NCBI RefSeq assembly: GCF_006491595.2
Contig: NZ_VEVQ02000003.1
Location: 353,367-417,366 of the forward strand
Length of the DNA: 64,000 nt
Origin: Flavobacterium jejuense
GTDB taxonomy: Bacteria; Bacteroidota; Bacteroidia; Flavobacteriales; Flavobacteriaceae
Direction of reading: 5' to 3'
The notes below the pieces were generated by a model, which worked only from the letters and a program-made list of their open reading frames with translations, ran no database searches and was not told the origin of the DNA. The translations under genes and the position numbers were made by a program. Below are positions 45,794 to 53,775 of this stretch, one piece after another; position 1 is the first letter of the stretch; each line of letters opens with the position of its first letter.

Positions 45794-48700
45794 ATGAAAA
45801 AAAATTACTTAACATTTATCGCAACTATATTCTTCTTTTTCATATTTAACTTTCAAAGAATATATGCTCAAACACCATCTAACGATGATTGTTCATCTGC
45901 TATAGCTTTAACAATTAATTCGAGTTGCACATATACAGGTTACACTAATATGTCCGCTACTGCATCTAGCTCACCATCAACACCACCTTTACCAGGTTGT
46001 GCAACTTATGTAGATGGAGATGTTTGGTTCTCATTTGTAGTCCCTGCAAATGGAAGAGTTGCAGTAGACATACAAGAAGGAACAATGAATGATTCTGGAA
46101 TGGCATGGTATACAGGAACATGTAGTTCATTAACACTTTTGGAATGTGACGATGATGGTAGCCCTAATGGATCTGGATATATGTCATATATAAATAGATC
46201 CGATTTAACCCCTGGAAACACTATCTTTGTAAGAGTTTGGGGATACAATAATTCATATGGAACATTTGGCATTTGCGCTACCTCAGCAAGTACTCCTACA
46301 TGTACTCTTGGAGATGGTACAGGAACTTCTGAATTAGGATGTCCATCAGTCGTTTCTGGTGGACTTAATTTAAATGGAGCCGATCCAGACCCTATAAACT
46401 GCTCAGCAACTTCAACCTGTGTAGATTTAGAAGCAACTTATTTAAATTTAGGAGAAACTACCTCGTATTTGGTTGAATCAATTGCTTATAATCCTCCATA
46501 TCAATTTGGTTGTTTAACAAACCCCGTTAGTGTTAATACGGATGATGTTTGGTCACCAACAATAAATTTACCTTTTGACTTCTGTTTTTATGGTAATACC
46601 TATAATCAATGTTTAATTGGATCTAATGGTGTTATTACCTTTGATCTAACTAGTAATTCTCCAGGAGGAACTTGTGGATGGAGTTTTAATGCAAATCTAC
46701 CTATCGTTGGAGATTCTTCTTTAATTGAAAATGCAATTTTTGGTGTCTTTCACGACATAGATCCTACCTATGGAGGAGAAGTAGGTTGGGAATTAATCAC
46801 ACTTAACACCGGTTGCCGTGCTTTAGTAGCCTCTTGGAATGATGTTCCTATGTATGAAGAAAATTCGATATTATATACCGGAATGATTGTTCTATATGAG
46901 AACACTAATGTCATTGAAGTATATATACAAGAAAAGAATATAGACAATTTTGGAGCAGGAACTTGGAATGATGGAAATGCAGTTGTAGGTATCCAAAATG
47001 CGGATGGAACAATAGCAACTGTAGCACCTAATAGAAATGGACTAGATACAAATTGGGCTGTAACGAACGAAGCTTGGAGATTTGTACCAAATGGAACATC
47101 AATTACAACTATAAAATGGTATGAAGGCACAGGAACATCTGGTCCAGTTGTAGGAACAACAGACCAAATAAATGTATGCCCCACATCGACTACAACTTAC
47201 ACTGCAGAGGTAACTTACACTCTTTGTGGTGGTGCTACATTAGTTGAATTGGATGAAACTACCGTAACCATAGACACAGGAAGAATATGGACAGGAGCAG
47301 TAAGTACTAATTGGAACAATAGTAACAACTGGTCTCCAACAACTATACCAACAGCTTCAGACTGTGTAATAATTCCATCAACTGCTAACGATCCTATAAT
47401 TTCAGGGACCAATTACAATGCTTTTGGATTAAACTTAACAATAGAAAACGGAGCTACACTTACTGTAAATTCAACAAATAATTTAACCGTAATAGATTGG
47501 ATTAATATTAATCCATCTGGAAATCTTGAATTACAAAATAGTTCTAGCTTAATTCAAGTTAATAATACATCTAATACTGGAACAATGAACATGACTAGAA
47601 ATGTTGATATACAATTATATGATTATGTATATTGGTCATCTCCAGTTTCAGATTACACACTAAGCAATATCAATGGTAGCAATCGTTATAAATGGGAACC
47701 TACTCAAACCACTTCATATATTAGTAACTTTGGAAACTGGGTCTCAACAAATGAAAACATGATAAATGGTAAAGGATATATAGTAAGAGCTCCTAACTCA
47801 TTTACAAATTCATTACAAACTTTATCTACAACTTTCTCAGGAACACCAAATAATGGAGACATCATAACAACTATAAAAAGAAGCAATTATGATGGAGCAA
47901 ATTATACTGGACCTACTTCTACACCAGTAACAAAAGATGATGATAATTGGAATTTAATAGGAAACCCATACCCATCATCTATTAATGCAATAGATTTCTT
48001 AACTCAAAACAGTAATATTGATGGTTTCATAAAAATATGGACACATGGAAATATCCCAAATTCAGCTGAAGCTGATCCATTTTACGAAAACTATGCTTAT
48101 AACTATTCATTAAGTGACTATATCACTTACAATGCCTCAGGGAGTTCTTCTGGACCAGGAGTTTTTGGAAACTATATAGCCGCATCTCAAGGCTTCTTTG
48201 TTTTAATGAATCACACTAGCACTAGCACAAATGAAAATGTCATATTTAACAATTCAATGAGAAGTAACGCATACGATAATTCTCAATTTTTCAGAACAAA
48301 TCCTAATTCTCAAATAGAAAAAAACAGAATATGGTTAGACCTAATTTCAGAAAACGGTTCTACAGCTAGAACATTAATTGGCTATATCACTAATGCAACC
48401 AATATAATTGACAGACTTTATGATGCTCCAGCTCCAAATAAAAATAATTTTGATATTTATTCTATAAACGAGAATAAAAAATTAAACATTCAAGGCCGTT
48501 CTCTTCCTTTCAATGAAACTGATTTGGTTTCACTTGGAGTATATTTACCTCAATCAGGTAACTACTCAATAGGTATTGGAACGTTAGATGGGTTATTTGA
48601 AAATCTTAACCAAAATATTTACATTGAAGATTTACAAACTGGCATCATTCATGATTTAAGAATTACACCATACAGTTTTACCTCTAATGATTCAGGGAAT

Positions 48701-48994
48701 ATCGACAATCGTTTTGTGTTAAGATATACAAATAATACATTAGACAATTCAGATTTTATTTCAACAGAAAATGAAATAATTGTCTTAACAAGTGATAATT
48801 TAATTATAAAATCTACTAAAACAGAAATTGAATCAATTAAAATATATGATATACTAGGTAGAAATCTAGCCTCAATGAAAAATGTAAATTCGACTGAATT
48901 AACAGTCCAAAATTTACAAAAAAATAATACTACATTAATAGTTCAAATAAAATTAACCAATGGAATAATTATTAATAAAAAAGTAATATTCTAA
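45794..48994 (+). CDS. T9SS type A sorting domain-containing protein, paralogue of the upstream giant cargo
   Basis: A 1066-aa secreted protein: signal MKKNYLTFIATIFFFFIFNF to about residue 25, then a PPC-like domain (about 28-160, NDDCSSAIALT and FVRVWGYNNSYG). A beta-rich middle part follows (about 175-490, FDFCFYGNTYNQCLIGSNG, DVPMYEENS). The C-terminal module from about 495 (WTGAVSTNWNNSNNWSP, LIGNPYPSSINAIDFL, FYENYAYNYS) is clearly related to the same region of the 1962-aa protein. The sorting domain at the end has SIKIYDILGRNLAS. Function unknown, probably a surface or extracellular binding protein. Confidence 0.88.
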   Translation: MKKNYLTFIATIFFFFIFNFQRIYAQTPSNDDCSSAIALTINSSCTYTGYTNMSATASSSPSTPPLPGCATYVDGDVWFSFVVPANGRVAVDIQEGTMNDSGMAWYTGTCSSLTLLECDDDGSPNGSGYMSYINRSDLTPGNTIFVRVWGYNNSYGTFGICATSASTPTCTLGDGTGTSELGCPSVVSGGLNLNGADPDPINCSATSTCVDLEATYLNLGETTSYLVESIAYNPPYQFGCLTNPVSVNTDDVWSPTINLPFDFCFYGNTYNQCLIGSNGVITFDLTSNSPGGTCGWSFNANLPIVGDSSLIENAIFGVFHDIDPTYGGEVGWELITLNTGCRALVASWNDVPMYEENSILYTGMIVLYENTNVIEVYIQEKNIDNFGAGTWNDGNAVVGIQNADGTIATVAPNRNGLDTNWAVTNEAWRFVPNGTSITTIKWYEGTGTSGPVVGTTDQINVCPTSTTTYTAEVTYTLCGGATLVELDETTVTIDTGRIWTGAVSTNWNNSNNWSPTTIPTASDCVIIPSTANDPIISGTNYNAFGLNLTIENGATLTVNSTNNLTVIDWININPSGNLELQNSSSLIQVNNTSNTGTMNMTRNVDIQLYDYVYWSSPVSDYTLSNINGSNRYKWEPTQTTSYISNFGNWVSTNENMINGKGYIVRAPNSFTNSLQTLSTTFSGTPNNGDIITTIKRSNYDGANYTGPTSTPVTKDDDNWNLIGNPYPSSINAIDFLTQNSNIDGFIKIWTHGNIPNSAEADPFYENYAYNYSLSDYITYNASGSSSGPGVFGNYIAASQGFFVLMNHTSTSTNENVIFNNSMRSNAYDNSQFFRTNPNSQIEKNRIWLDLISENGSTARTLIGYITNATNIIDRLYDAPAPNKNNFDIYSINENKKLNIQGRSLPFNETDLVSLGVYLPQSGNYSIGIGTLDGLFENLNQNIYIEDLQTGIIHDLRITPYSFTSNDSGNIDNRFVLRYTNNTLDNSDFISTENEIIVLTSDNLIIKSTKTEIESIKIYDILGRNLASMKNVNSTELTVQNLQKNNTTLIVQIKLTNGIIINKKVIF

Positions 48995-49317
48995 AAATAC
49001 TTAACCCAACTCCAAAAAGACCTTTTCTTTAAATAGTTAAGGTCTTTTTCATGAGAATAGGCTTCCCTTTCAAATGAAATATTTCTGTAAGCAGTATTCC
49101 AATTTTTATGCTTTAAAAAACGAATAAAAAATTCTATAAAATACCATACAAAAAAAGGAAAAACCAATAACTCAAATTGTTGCCTAATATGAATTTTTTC
49201 ATGGTTAACAAGCACTTCATTTTGCTTATCTTTTTTATGTAAAAGAATTATAAACGGAAAAAAAGTAATCCCTTTATACCCTTTTGGAATTAAATATTTC
49301 ACAACTAGTATAATCAT
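48991..49317 (-). CDS. small membrane protein with an HExxH motif
   Basis: A 108-aa protein with two hydrophobic segments, about residues 1-25 and 52-70. The sequence NHEKIHIRQQ carries an HExxH zinc-protease motif, and FEREAYSHE about 40 residues later offers a possible third ligand, as in M56/BlaR1-type peptidases. Much of an M56 domain is missing, so it may be a reduced relative. A longer frame to 49353 would overlap the divergent DUF5522 gene; the ATG at 49317 is preferred. It overlaps the end of the converging T9SS gene by 4 bp. Confidence 0.65.
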   Translation of the reverse strand: MIILVVKYLIPKGYKGITFFPFIILLHKKDKQNEVLVNHEKIHIRQQFELLVFPFFVWYFIEFFIRFLKHKNWNTAYRNISFEREAYSHEKDLNYLKKRSFWSWVKYF

Positions 49318-49332
49318 ATGCCACAAAGTTGC

Positions 49333-49340
49333 TAAATTTG
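49333..49340 (+). promoter_or_regulatory. -7 promoter box of the DUF5522 gene
   Basis: TAAATTTG, an exact TAnnTTTG match ending 5 nt before the ATG. Since Bacteroidota start sites lie about 5-7 nt below the box, the mRNA is predicted to be leaderless. Confidence 0.55.
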
Positions 49341-49345
49341 TACTT

Positions 49346-49522
49346 ATGAACAATACACTTAATCCAAATAATTTAAAAGAAGGAGAAGATTTTTATTACA
49401 CTCCAGAAGGCTATAAGTGTTTTACTGAAACCTACCATTTAAAAAGAGGATATTGCTGTAAAAGTGGATGCCGTCATTGTCCTTATGGTTTTGATAAAAA
49501 AACGGGTGCAATAAAAAAATAA
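49346..49522 (+). CDS. DUF5522 family small Cys-rich protein
   Basis: A 58-aa protein, MNNTLNPNNLKEGEDFYYTP followed by EGYKCFTETYHLKRGYCC and KSGCRHCPYGFDKKTG. The CC-x2-GC-x2-C cluster (four closely spaced Cys) is the signature of DUF5522 and probably binds a metal. It is too short for many gene callers. It is divergent from the HExxH gene. Function unknown. Confidence 0.85.
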   Translation: MNNTLNPNNLKEGEDFYYTPEGYKCFTETYHLKRGYCCKSGCRHCPYGFDKKTGAIKK

Positions 49523-49632
49523 AAATGGACATTCTATTATTACGATATAAAATAAAAATTCATAAAACCTATCACAGGTCAGACATTCGTTATCCATAGA
49601 TTTATAAAGGCGTGCCCTCCATTTCATTCCGG

Positions 49633-49678
49633 TCGGGCTATCCGCACTACAAGGTAGTTTGCTCCTATCCCTCACGCA
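49633..49678 (-). ncRNA. structured intergenic element, copy 4 (variant)
   Basis: The minus strand reads GGGATAGGAGCAA, an inner hairpin ACTAC/GTAGT with loop CTT, then GCGGATAGCCC. The outer arms are GGG/CCC in place of the CCTG/CAGG of copies 1-3, while the internal-loop bases ATAGGAnC and GnGGATAG are kept. It lies upstream of hutU; an ORF running through it into hutU is spurious. Confidence 0.5.
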
Positions 49679-49707
49679 AAAAGAATAGCATCAAAAAAAT
49701 AATTAAA

Positions 49708-51684
49708 ATGACATTTAAAGAACAAATACAACAAGGAATTCCAAATGAATTACCTAATGTAAAACCATACGAAACACAAATCAATCACGCTCCTAAAAGA
49801 AAAGAAATTCTTTCAGATGAGGAAAAAAAATTAGCTCTTCAAAATGCTCTACGCTACTTTGAACCAAAACATCATGCTACATTACTACCAGAATTTAGAG
49901 ATGAACTAGAAAAATACGGTCGTATATACATGTATCGCTTTCGTCCAGATTATGAAATGAAAGCAAGACCTATTTCAGAATACCCAGGAAAAAGTGAACA
50001 AGCTAAAGCTATTATGTTAATGATTCAAAATAATTTAGACTATGCAGTTGCCCAGCACCCTCACGAATTAATTACTTATGGTGGAAACGGTGCTGTTTTT
50101 CAAAATTGGGCTCAATACCTACTCACTATGCAATATTTGTCGGAAATGACAAACGAGCAGACCTTGGCCATGTACTCAGGTCATCCAATGGGCTTATATC
50201 CAAGCCACAAAGATGCACCAAGAGTTGTAGTTACCAATGGTATGGTAATTCCCAATTACTCCAAACCAGATGACTGGGAAAAAATGAATGCTCTTGGAGT
50301 TTCCCAATATGGTCAAATGACTGCTGGAAGTTATATGTATATTGGTCCACAAGGAATTGTACACGGAACAACAATTACCGTTTTAAACGGATTTAGAAAG
50401 ATTAAAAAAATACCACTAGGTGGTTTATTTGTGACTTCTGGTTTAGGAGGTATGTCTGGAGCACAACCAAAAGCAGGTAACATTGCAGGTTGTGTAACTG
50501 TTTGTGCAGAAGTCAATCCAAAAATCACTCATATTCGCCATTCACAAGGCTGGATAAATGAGATCGTTGAAGATATTAACAAATTAGTTCCAAGAGTTAA
50601 AACAGCTATAGAAAACAAAGAGGTAGTTTCAATTGCTTATTTAGGAAATATAGTTGATGTTTGGGAACGTTTTGATAAAGAAAACTTACATATCGATTTA
50701 GGTTCAGATCAAACTTCATTACACAATCCTTGGGCTGGAGGCTATTATCCAATTGGATTTACTTTTGAAGAATCCAATGATATGATGGCAAACAATCCAT
50801 CAAAATTCAAAGAAGAGGTCCAAAAAACATTACGTCGACATGCGGATGCAATTAACAAACATACAGAAAAAGGTACCTATTTCTTTGATTATGGAAATGC
50901 CTTTTTATTAGAAGCTTCACGTGCAGGAGCAAATATTATGGCTTCAAATGGAATTGATTTCAAATATCCAAGTTACGTGCAAGACATTATGGGACCAATG
51001 TGCTTCGATTACGGATTTGGTCCATTTCGCTGGGTTTGTGCTTCAGGAAAACCAGAAGATTTAGCTAAAACAGATGAAATTGCCTGTACTGTTTTAGAAG
51101 AAATGATGAAAAACGCTCCAAATGAAATCCAACAACAAATGGCAGATAATATTCAATGGATAAAAGGAGCTCAAGAAAACAAATTAGTGGTTGGTTCACA
51201 AGCTAGAATACTTTATGCTGATGCAGAAGGTAGAATAAAAATTGCCGAAGCATTTAATAAAGCCATAGCAAAAGACGAAATTGGTTATGTAATATTAGGA
51301 AGAGATCACCACGACGTTTCAGGAACAGATTCTCCATACAGAGAAACTTCAAATATTTATGACGGATCCCGTTTCACAGCCGACATGGCAATCCAAAATG
51401 TAATTGGAGATAGTTTTAGAGGTGCTACATGGGTATCTATTCACAATGGAGGTGGTGTAGGATGGGGTGAAGTTATTAACGGTGGTTTCGGCATGGTTCT
51501 TGATGGTACTAAGGAAGCGTCAAGACGCTTAGAATCAATGCTTTTTTGGGATGTAAATAACGGAATTTCAAGAAGAAGTTGGGCTAGAAATGAAGGTGCT
51601 ATTTTTGCAATTAAAAGAGCTATGGAGACGCAACCTTTATTAAAAGTTACCATCCCTAATATAGTAGATGAAAAATTATTGTAG
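49708..51684 (+). CDS. hutU: urocanate hydratase
   Basis: A 658-aa NAD+-dependent enzyme turning urocanate into imidazolonepropionate in histidine breakdown. It has GNGAVFQNWAQY, MYSGHPMGLYPSHKDAPR, YIGPQGIVHGTTITVL and the NAD-binding GLGGMSGAQPKAGNIAG. The C-terminal part has RDHHDVSGTDSPYRE and SIHNGGGVGWGEV. It starts MTFKEQIQQGIPNEL; the frame upstream crosses an intergenic element. The other hut genes are not adjacent. Confidence 0.95.
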   Translation: MTFKEQIQQGIPNELPNVKPYETQINHAPKRKEILSDEEKKLALQNALRYFEPKHHATLLPEFRDELEKYGRIYMYRFRPDYEMKARPISEYPGKSEQAKAIMLMIQNNLDYAVAQHPHELITYGGNGAVFQNWAQYLLTMQYLSEMTNEQTLAMYSGHPMGLYPSHKDAPRVVVTNGMVIPNYSKPDDWEKMNALGVSQYGQMTAGSYMYIGPQGIVHGTTITVLNGFRKIKKIPLGGLFVTSGLGGMSGAQPKAGNIAGCVTVCAEVNPKITHIRHSQGWINEIVEDINKLVPRVKTAIENKEVVSIAYLGNIVDVWERFDKENLHIDLGSDQTSLHNPWAGGYYPIGFTFEESNDMMANNPSKFKEEVQKTLRRHADAINKHTEKGTYFFDYGNAFLLEASRAGANIMASNGIDFKYPSYVQDIMGPMCFDYGFGPFRWVCASGKPEDLAKTDEIACTVLEEMMKNAPNEIQQQMADNIQWIKGAQENKLVVGSQARILYADAEGRIKIAEAFNKAIAKDEIGYVILGRDHHDVSGTDSPYRETSNIYDGSRFTADMAIQNVIGDSFRGATWVSIHNGGGVGWGEVINGGFGMVLDGTKEASRRLESMLFWDVNNGISRRSWARNEGAIFAIKRAMETQPLLKVTIPNIVDEKLL

Positions 51685-51760
51685 TTTCATGTTTAAAGTT
51701 TCAAATTAAAACTTTATAAACAACTTTATGACTGAAACCTAAAACTTAAATTATATTGTT

Positions 51761-52285
51761 ATGAAAGCACTAAAATTAATTCCATTAGTAACACTACTTG
51801 TATTAACATCTTGTAGTTCTGTTAGAGTGAATGCCGATTATGATAAAAAAGCAAACTTTGGCAGTTATAAAACGTATGCCTATTTAAAAAGCAGTATCGA
51901 TAAAGCAGAAATTTCCGACCTAGATAAAAAACGAATTCTTCGATCTATAGATGAAGTAATGAGTTCAAAAGGTTTTAGCAAAAGTGAAAATCCAGACATG
52001 CTAGTAGGTATCTTTACTAAAGAACGTGAACGCATCAATGTATATAACAATGCTGGTTGGGGATTTGGATGGGGCTGGAATCCATATTGGGGAATGAATT
52101 ATAATAGAACTTATGTAACTCAAGAAGGCACTTTATTTATTGATATTTTGGATGCGAAATCTAAAGAAATGGTTTGGCAAGGAGAAGGAAGCGGTTATTT
52201 AACCAAAGACACTAATAAAAAAGATGAAAGAATTATGGAATTCGTTTCAAAAATTTTAGAACAATATCCTCCAACAATAAAATAA
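51761..52285 (+). CDS. DUF4136 domain-containing lipoprotein
   Basis: A 174-aa lipoprotein: signal LLVLTSC with Cys18. Family features are VNADYDKKANFGSYKTYAYL at about 24-43, an aromatic GWGFGWGWNPYWGMNYN stretch in the middle, and TLFIDILDAKSKEMVWQG near the end. The function of DUF4136 is unknown; it is exported. A weak stem AAAATGATT/AATCATTTT (52337-52345 / 52362-52370) with few T residues may end its transcript. Confidence 0.85.
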   Translation: MKALKLIPLVTLLVLTSCSSVRVNADYDKKANFGSYKTYAYLKSSIDKAEISDLDKKRILRSIDEVMSSKGFSKSENPDMLVGIFTKERERINVYNNAGWGFGWGWNPYWGMNYNRTYVTQEGTLFIDILDAKSKEMVWQGEGSGYLTKDTNKKDERIMEFVSKILEQYPPTIK

Positions 52286-52424
52286 TTTTAACTCATTTAA
52301 TAAAAAAGAAATCAAAACATTTGTTTTTTCTGTAAAAAAATGATTTTTAAGATTAAAAACTAATCATTTTAATAAAAATGTTATGTAGTTTATAAAAAAA
52401 CATATTTTTTATAAATATTTTTTT

Positions 52425-52432
52425 TACTTTTG
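52425..52432 (+). promoter_or_regulatory. -7 promoter box of the ilv leader and operon
   Basis: TACTTTTG, an exact TAnnTTTG match. Transcription should start near 52438, a few nt before the first leader ATG at 52442, so the first leader peptide has almost no untranslated leader. No perfect -33 TTTG; the position is T-rich. Confidence 0.6.
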
Positions 52433-52441
52433 TATAAGTTA

Positions 52442-52504
52442 ATGAAACACATGTATAAAACAGTTATTATTATTGTCTCTATTATTATTCCACTTTTGGG
52501 ATAG
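52442..52504 (+). CDS. ilv leader peptide 1 (attenuator control peptide)
   Basis: A 20-aa ORF, MKHMYKTVIIIVSIIIPLLG, ending in TAG. Twelve codons in the middle (GTT ATT ATT ATT GTC TCT ATT ATT ATT CCA CTT TTG) include six Ile, two Val and two Leu, exactly the products of the operon and its branch. A start at the second ATG (52451) would keep all of these. The stop codon lies at the edge of an antiterminator arm, so a ribosome finishing the peptide would cover it. Confidence 0.85.
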   Translation: MKHMYKTVIIIVSIIIPLLG

Positions 52505-52557
52505 GAGACTTTATGTAAAAACATATTAGAAGCCTCCTTTTTAGGAGGCTTTTTTTA
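52503..52557 (+). terminator. ilv attenuator 1: terminator with alternative antiterminator
   Basis: The terminator stem AGCCTCC (52531-52537) / GGAGGCT (52544-52550) is followed by seven T residues. AGGAGACTT (52503-52511), right after the leader stop, copies the 3' arm with one change. It can pair with AAGCCTCCT (52530-52538), helped by TATGT/ACATA (52512-52516 / 52521-52525). The two structures exclude each other, the hallmark of ribosome-dependent attenuation. Confidence 0.85.
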
Positions 52558-52577
52558 TTTAAAAAATTGATTCAAAA

Positions 52578-52640
52578 ATGAATAATCTAGTATTAATTAT
52601 TGTCATTATTATTATTCGTCCTCTAAAACGAGTCAGGTAA
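52578..52640 (+). CDS. ilv leader peptide 2 (attenuator control peptide)
   Basis: A second 20-aa ORF with MNNLVLIIVIIIIRPLKRVR, ending in TAA. It holds six Ile, three Leu and three Val codons, including an uninterrupted LVLIIVIIII stretch. It is placed between terminator 1 and terminator 2, the same layout as leader 1. The sequences of the two peptides differ, so this is probably not a recent duplication. Confidence 0.85.
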   Translation: MNNLVLIIVIIIIRPLKRVR

Positions 52641-52690
52641 TTATGATTATACAGTAAAGCCTTTCTCATAAAAGAAAGGCTTTTTTTTTG
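52630..52690 (+). terminator. ilv attenuator 2: second terminator
   Basis: Stem AAGCCTTTC (52657-52665) / GAAAGGCTT (52674-52682), 8-nt loop, then a run of about nine T residues. A possible antiterminator pairs GAGTCAGG (52630-52637, just before the leader stop) with CCTTTCTC (52660-52667) through six base pairs and a 2x2 loop. It is weaker than that of attenuator 1. Confidence 0.75.
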
Positions 52691-52868
52691 TAGAAAAAAC
52701 AGTTATCAAGTATAAATGAGATTCTAGCATCATAAAATAAAAAACACAAAACAATGAAAATCAATAACTTAAATCGAATAAAGCATTTTTAAATATTGTA
52801 TAACTAATTAACACAAGACAAACTAACAGAAGTCACAATAGTACATTTACAATTTATTACAATAAAAA

Positions 52869-53774
52869 ATGAATACAAATACAAACCCATATTACAACGA
52901 AAAAACAATGCTTTTTTTCAATGGCAAATTTAAAAAAGCAGCAACAACTACAACCGATCTTTACGGTCAAACATTACATTATGGTTACGGAGCATTTGAA
53001 GGAATTCGAGCCTATAATACCTCATCTGGAACTAAAATATTTAAAGCAACCGAACACTATGAAAGATTAAAAAAATCATGTGAACTTATAAATATTCCAT
53101 TCCAATATAACATTGATGAATTAATTGAAAGATCATACGAATTATTAGAAGTTAATAATCTTACAGATGCATATTTAAGACCAATAGTCTTTTGTGACCC
53201 TAATATGAGTTTATCTAAACCTAATGGCGTAAATATAATGATATGCGCTTGGAAATGGGGCACTTACTTAGGTAATAACTTATTAAACCTAGCAGTATCT
53301 TCTTACTGCAGACCTCATCCAAAATCCATTAAAATTGAAGCAAAAGTTTGCGGTCACTACATCAATTCAATTCTAGCAACTAATGAAGCAAAAAACAAAG
53401 GTTTTGATGAAGCATTACTATTAGATACAGATAATTTTGTCGCAGAAGGACCTGGTGCAAACTTATTTTTTGAAAAAAAAGGTCAATTATTCACTCCTCA
53501 ATTAGGCAACATTTTACCTGGTATTACTCGAGCAACAATAATTGAACTTTGTAAAAAATTAGATATTAAAGTACACGAAGGACAATACAATTTAGAACAA
53601 CTTGTAGATGCTGACGCTGCTTTTTATTGCGGAACAGCAGCAGAAGTTGTTGGAATAAGAGCAATCGATGAAAAAGAATTTCAATTAGATTGGGAAAAAA
53701 GCTTAGGAAAAAAATTACAATCAGCCTATAAAAATTTAGTATTAGAACAAGAACTTGTTTTACAAAATCAATAA
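52869..53774 (+). CDS. ilvE: branched-chain amino acid aminotransferase
   Basis: A 301-aa class IV PLP aminotransferase making Ile, Val and Leu from their 2-keto acids. It has [14 protein letters not shown] (37-49), RPIVF (about 104-108), K159 in [20 protein letters not shown] as the PLP lysine, and [17 protein letters not shown]. It is the first gene of the operon, 179 nt after attenuator 2. A leader this long with small ORFs (for example MKINNLNRIKHF at 52754) could add further control, which is not shown. Confidence 0.95.
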   Translation: MNTNTNPYYNEKTMLFFNGKFKKAATTTTDLYGQTLHYGYGAFEGIRAYNTSSGTKIFKATEHYERLKKSCELINIPFQYNIDELIERSYELLEVNNLTDAYLRPIVFCDPNMSLSKPNGVNIMICAWKWGTYLGNNLLNLAVSSYCRPHPKSIKIEAKVCGHYINSILATNEAKNKGFDEALLLDTDNFVAEGPGANLFFEKKGQLFTPQLGNILPGITRATIIELCKKLDIKVHEGQYNLEQLVDADAAFYCGTAAEVVGIRAIDEKEFQLDWEKSLGKKLQSAYKNLVLEQELVLQNQ

Positions 53775-53775
53775 A

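Noticed and set aside
49612..49707. N-terminal extension of urocanase
   Set aside because: It is a read-through of intergenic element copy 4; the enzyme starts at 49708.
52754..52792. Small ORF MKINNLNRIKHF between attenuator 2 and ilvE considered as a third leader peptide
   Set aside because: It has few Ile and no Val codons and no terminator follows it.
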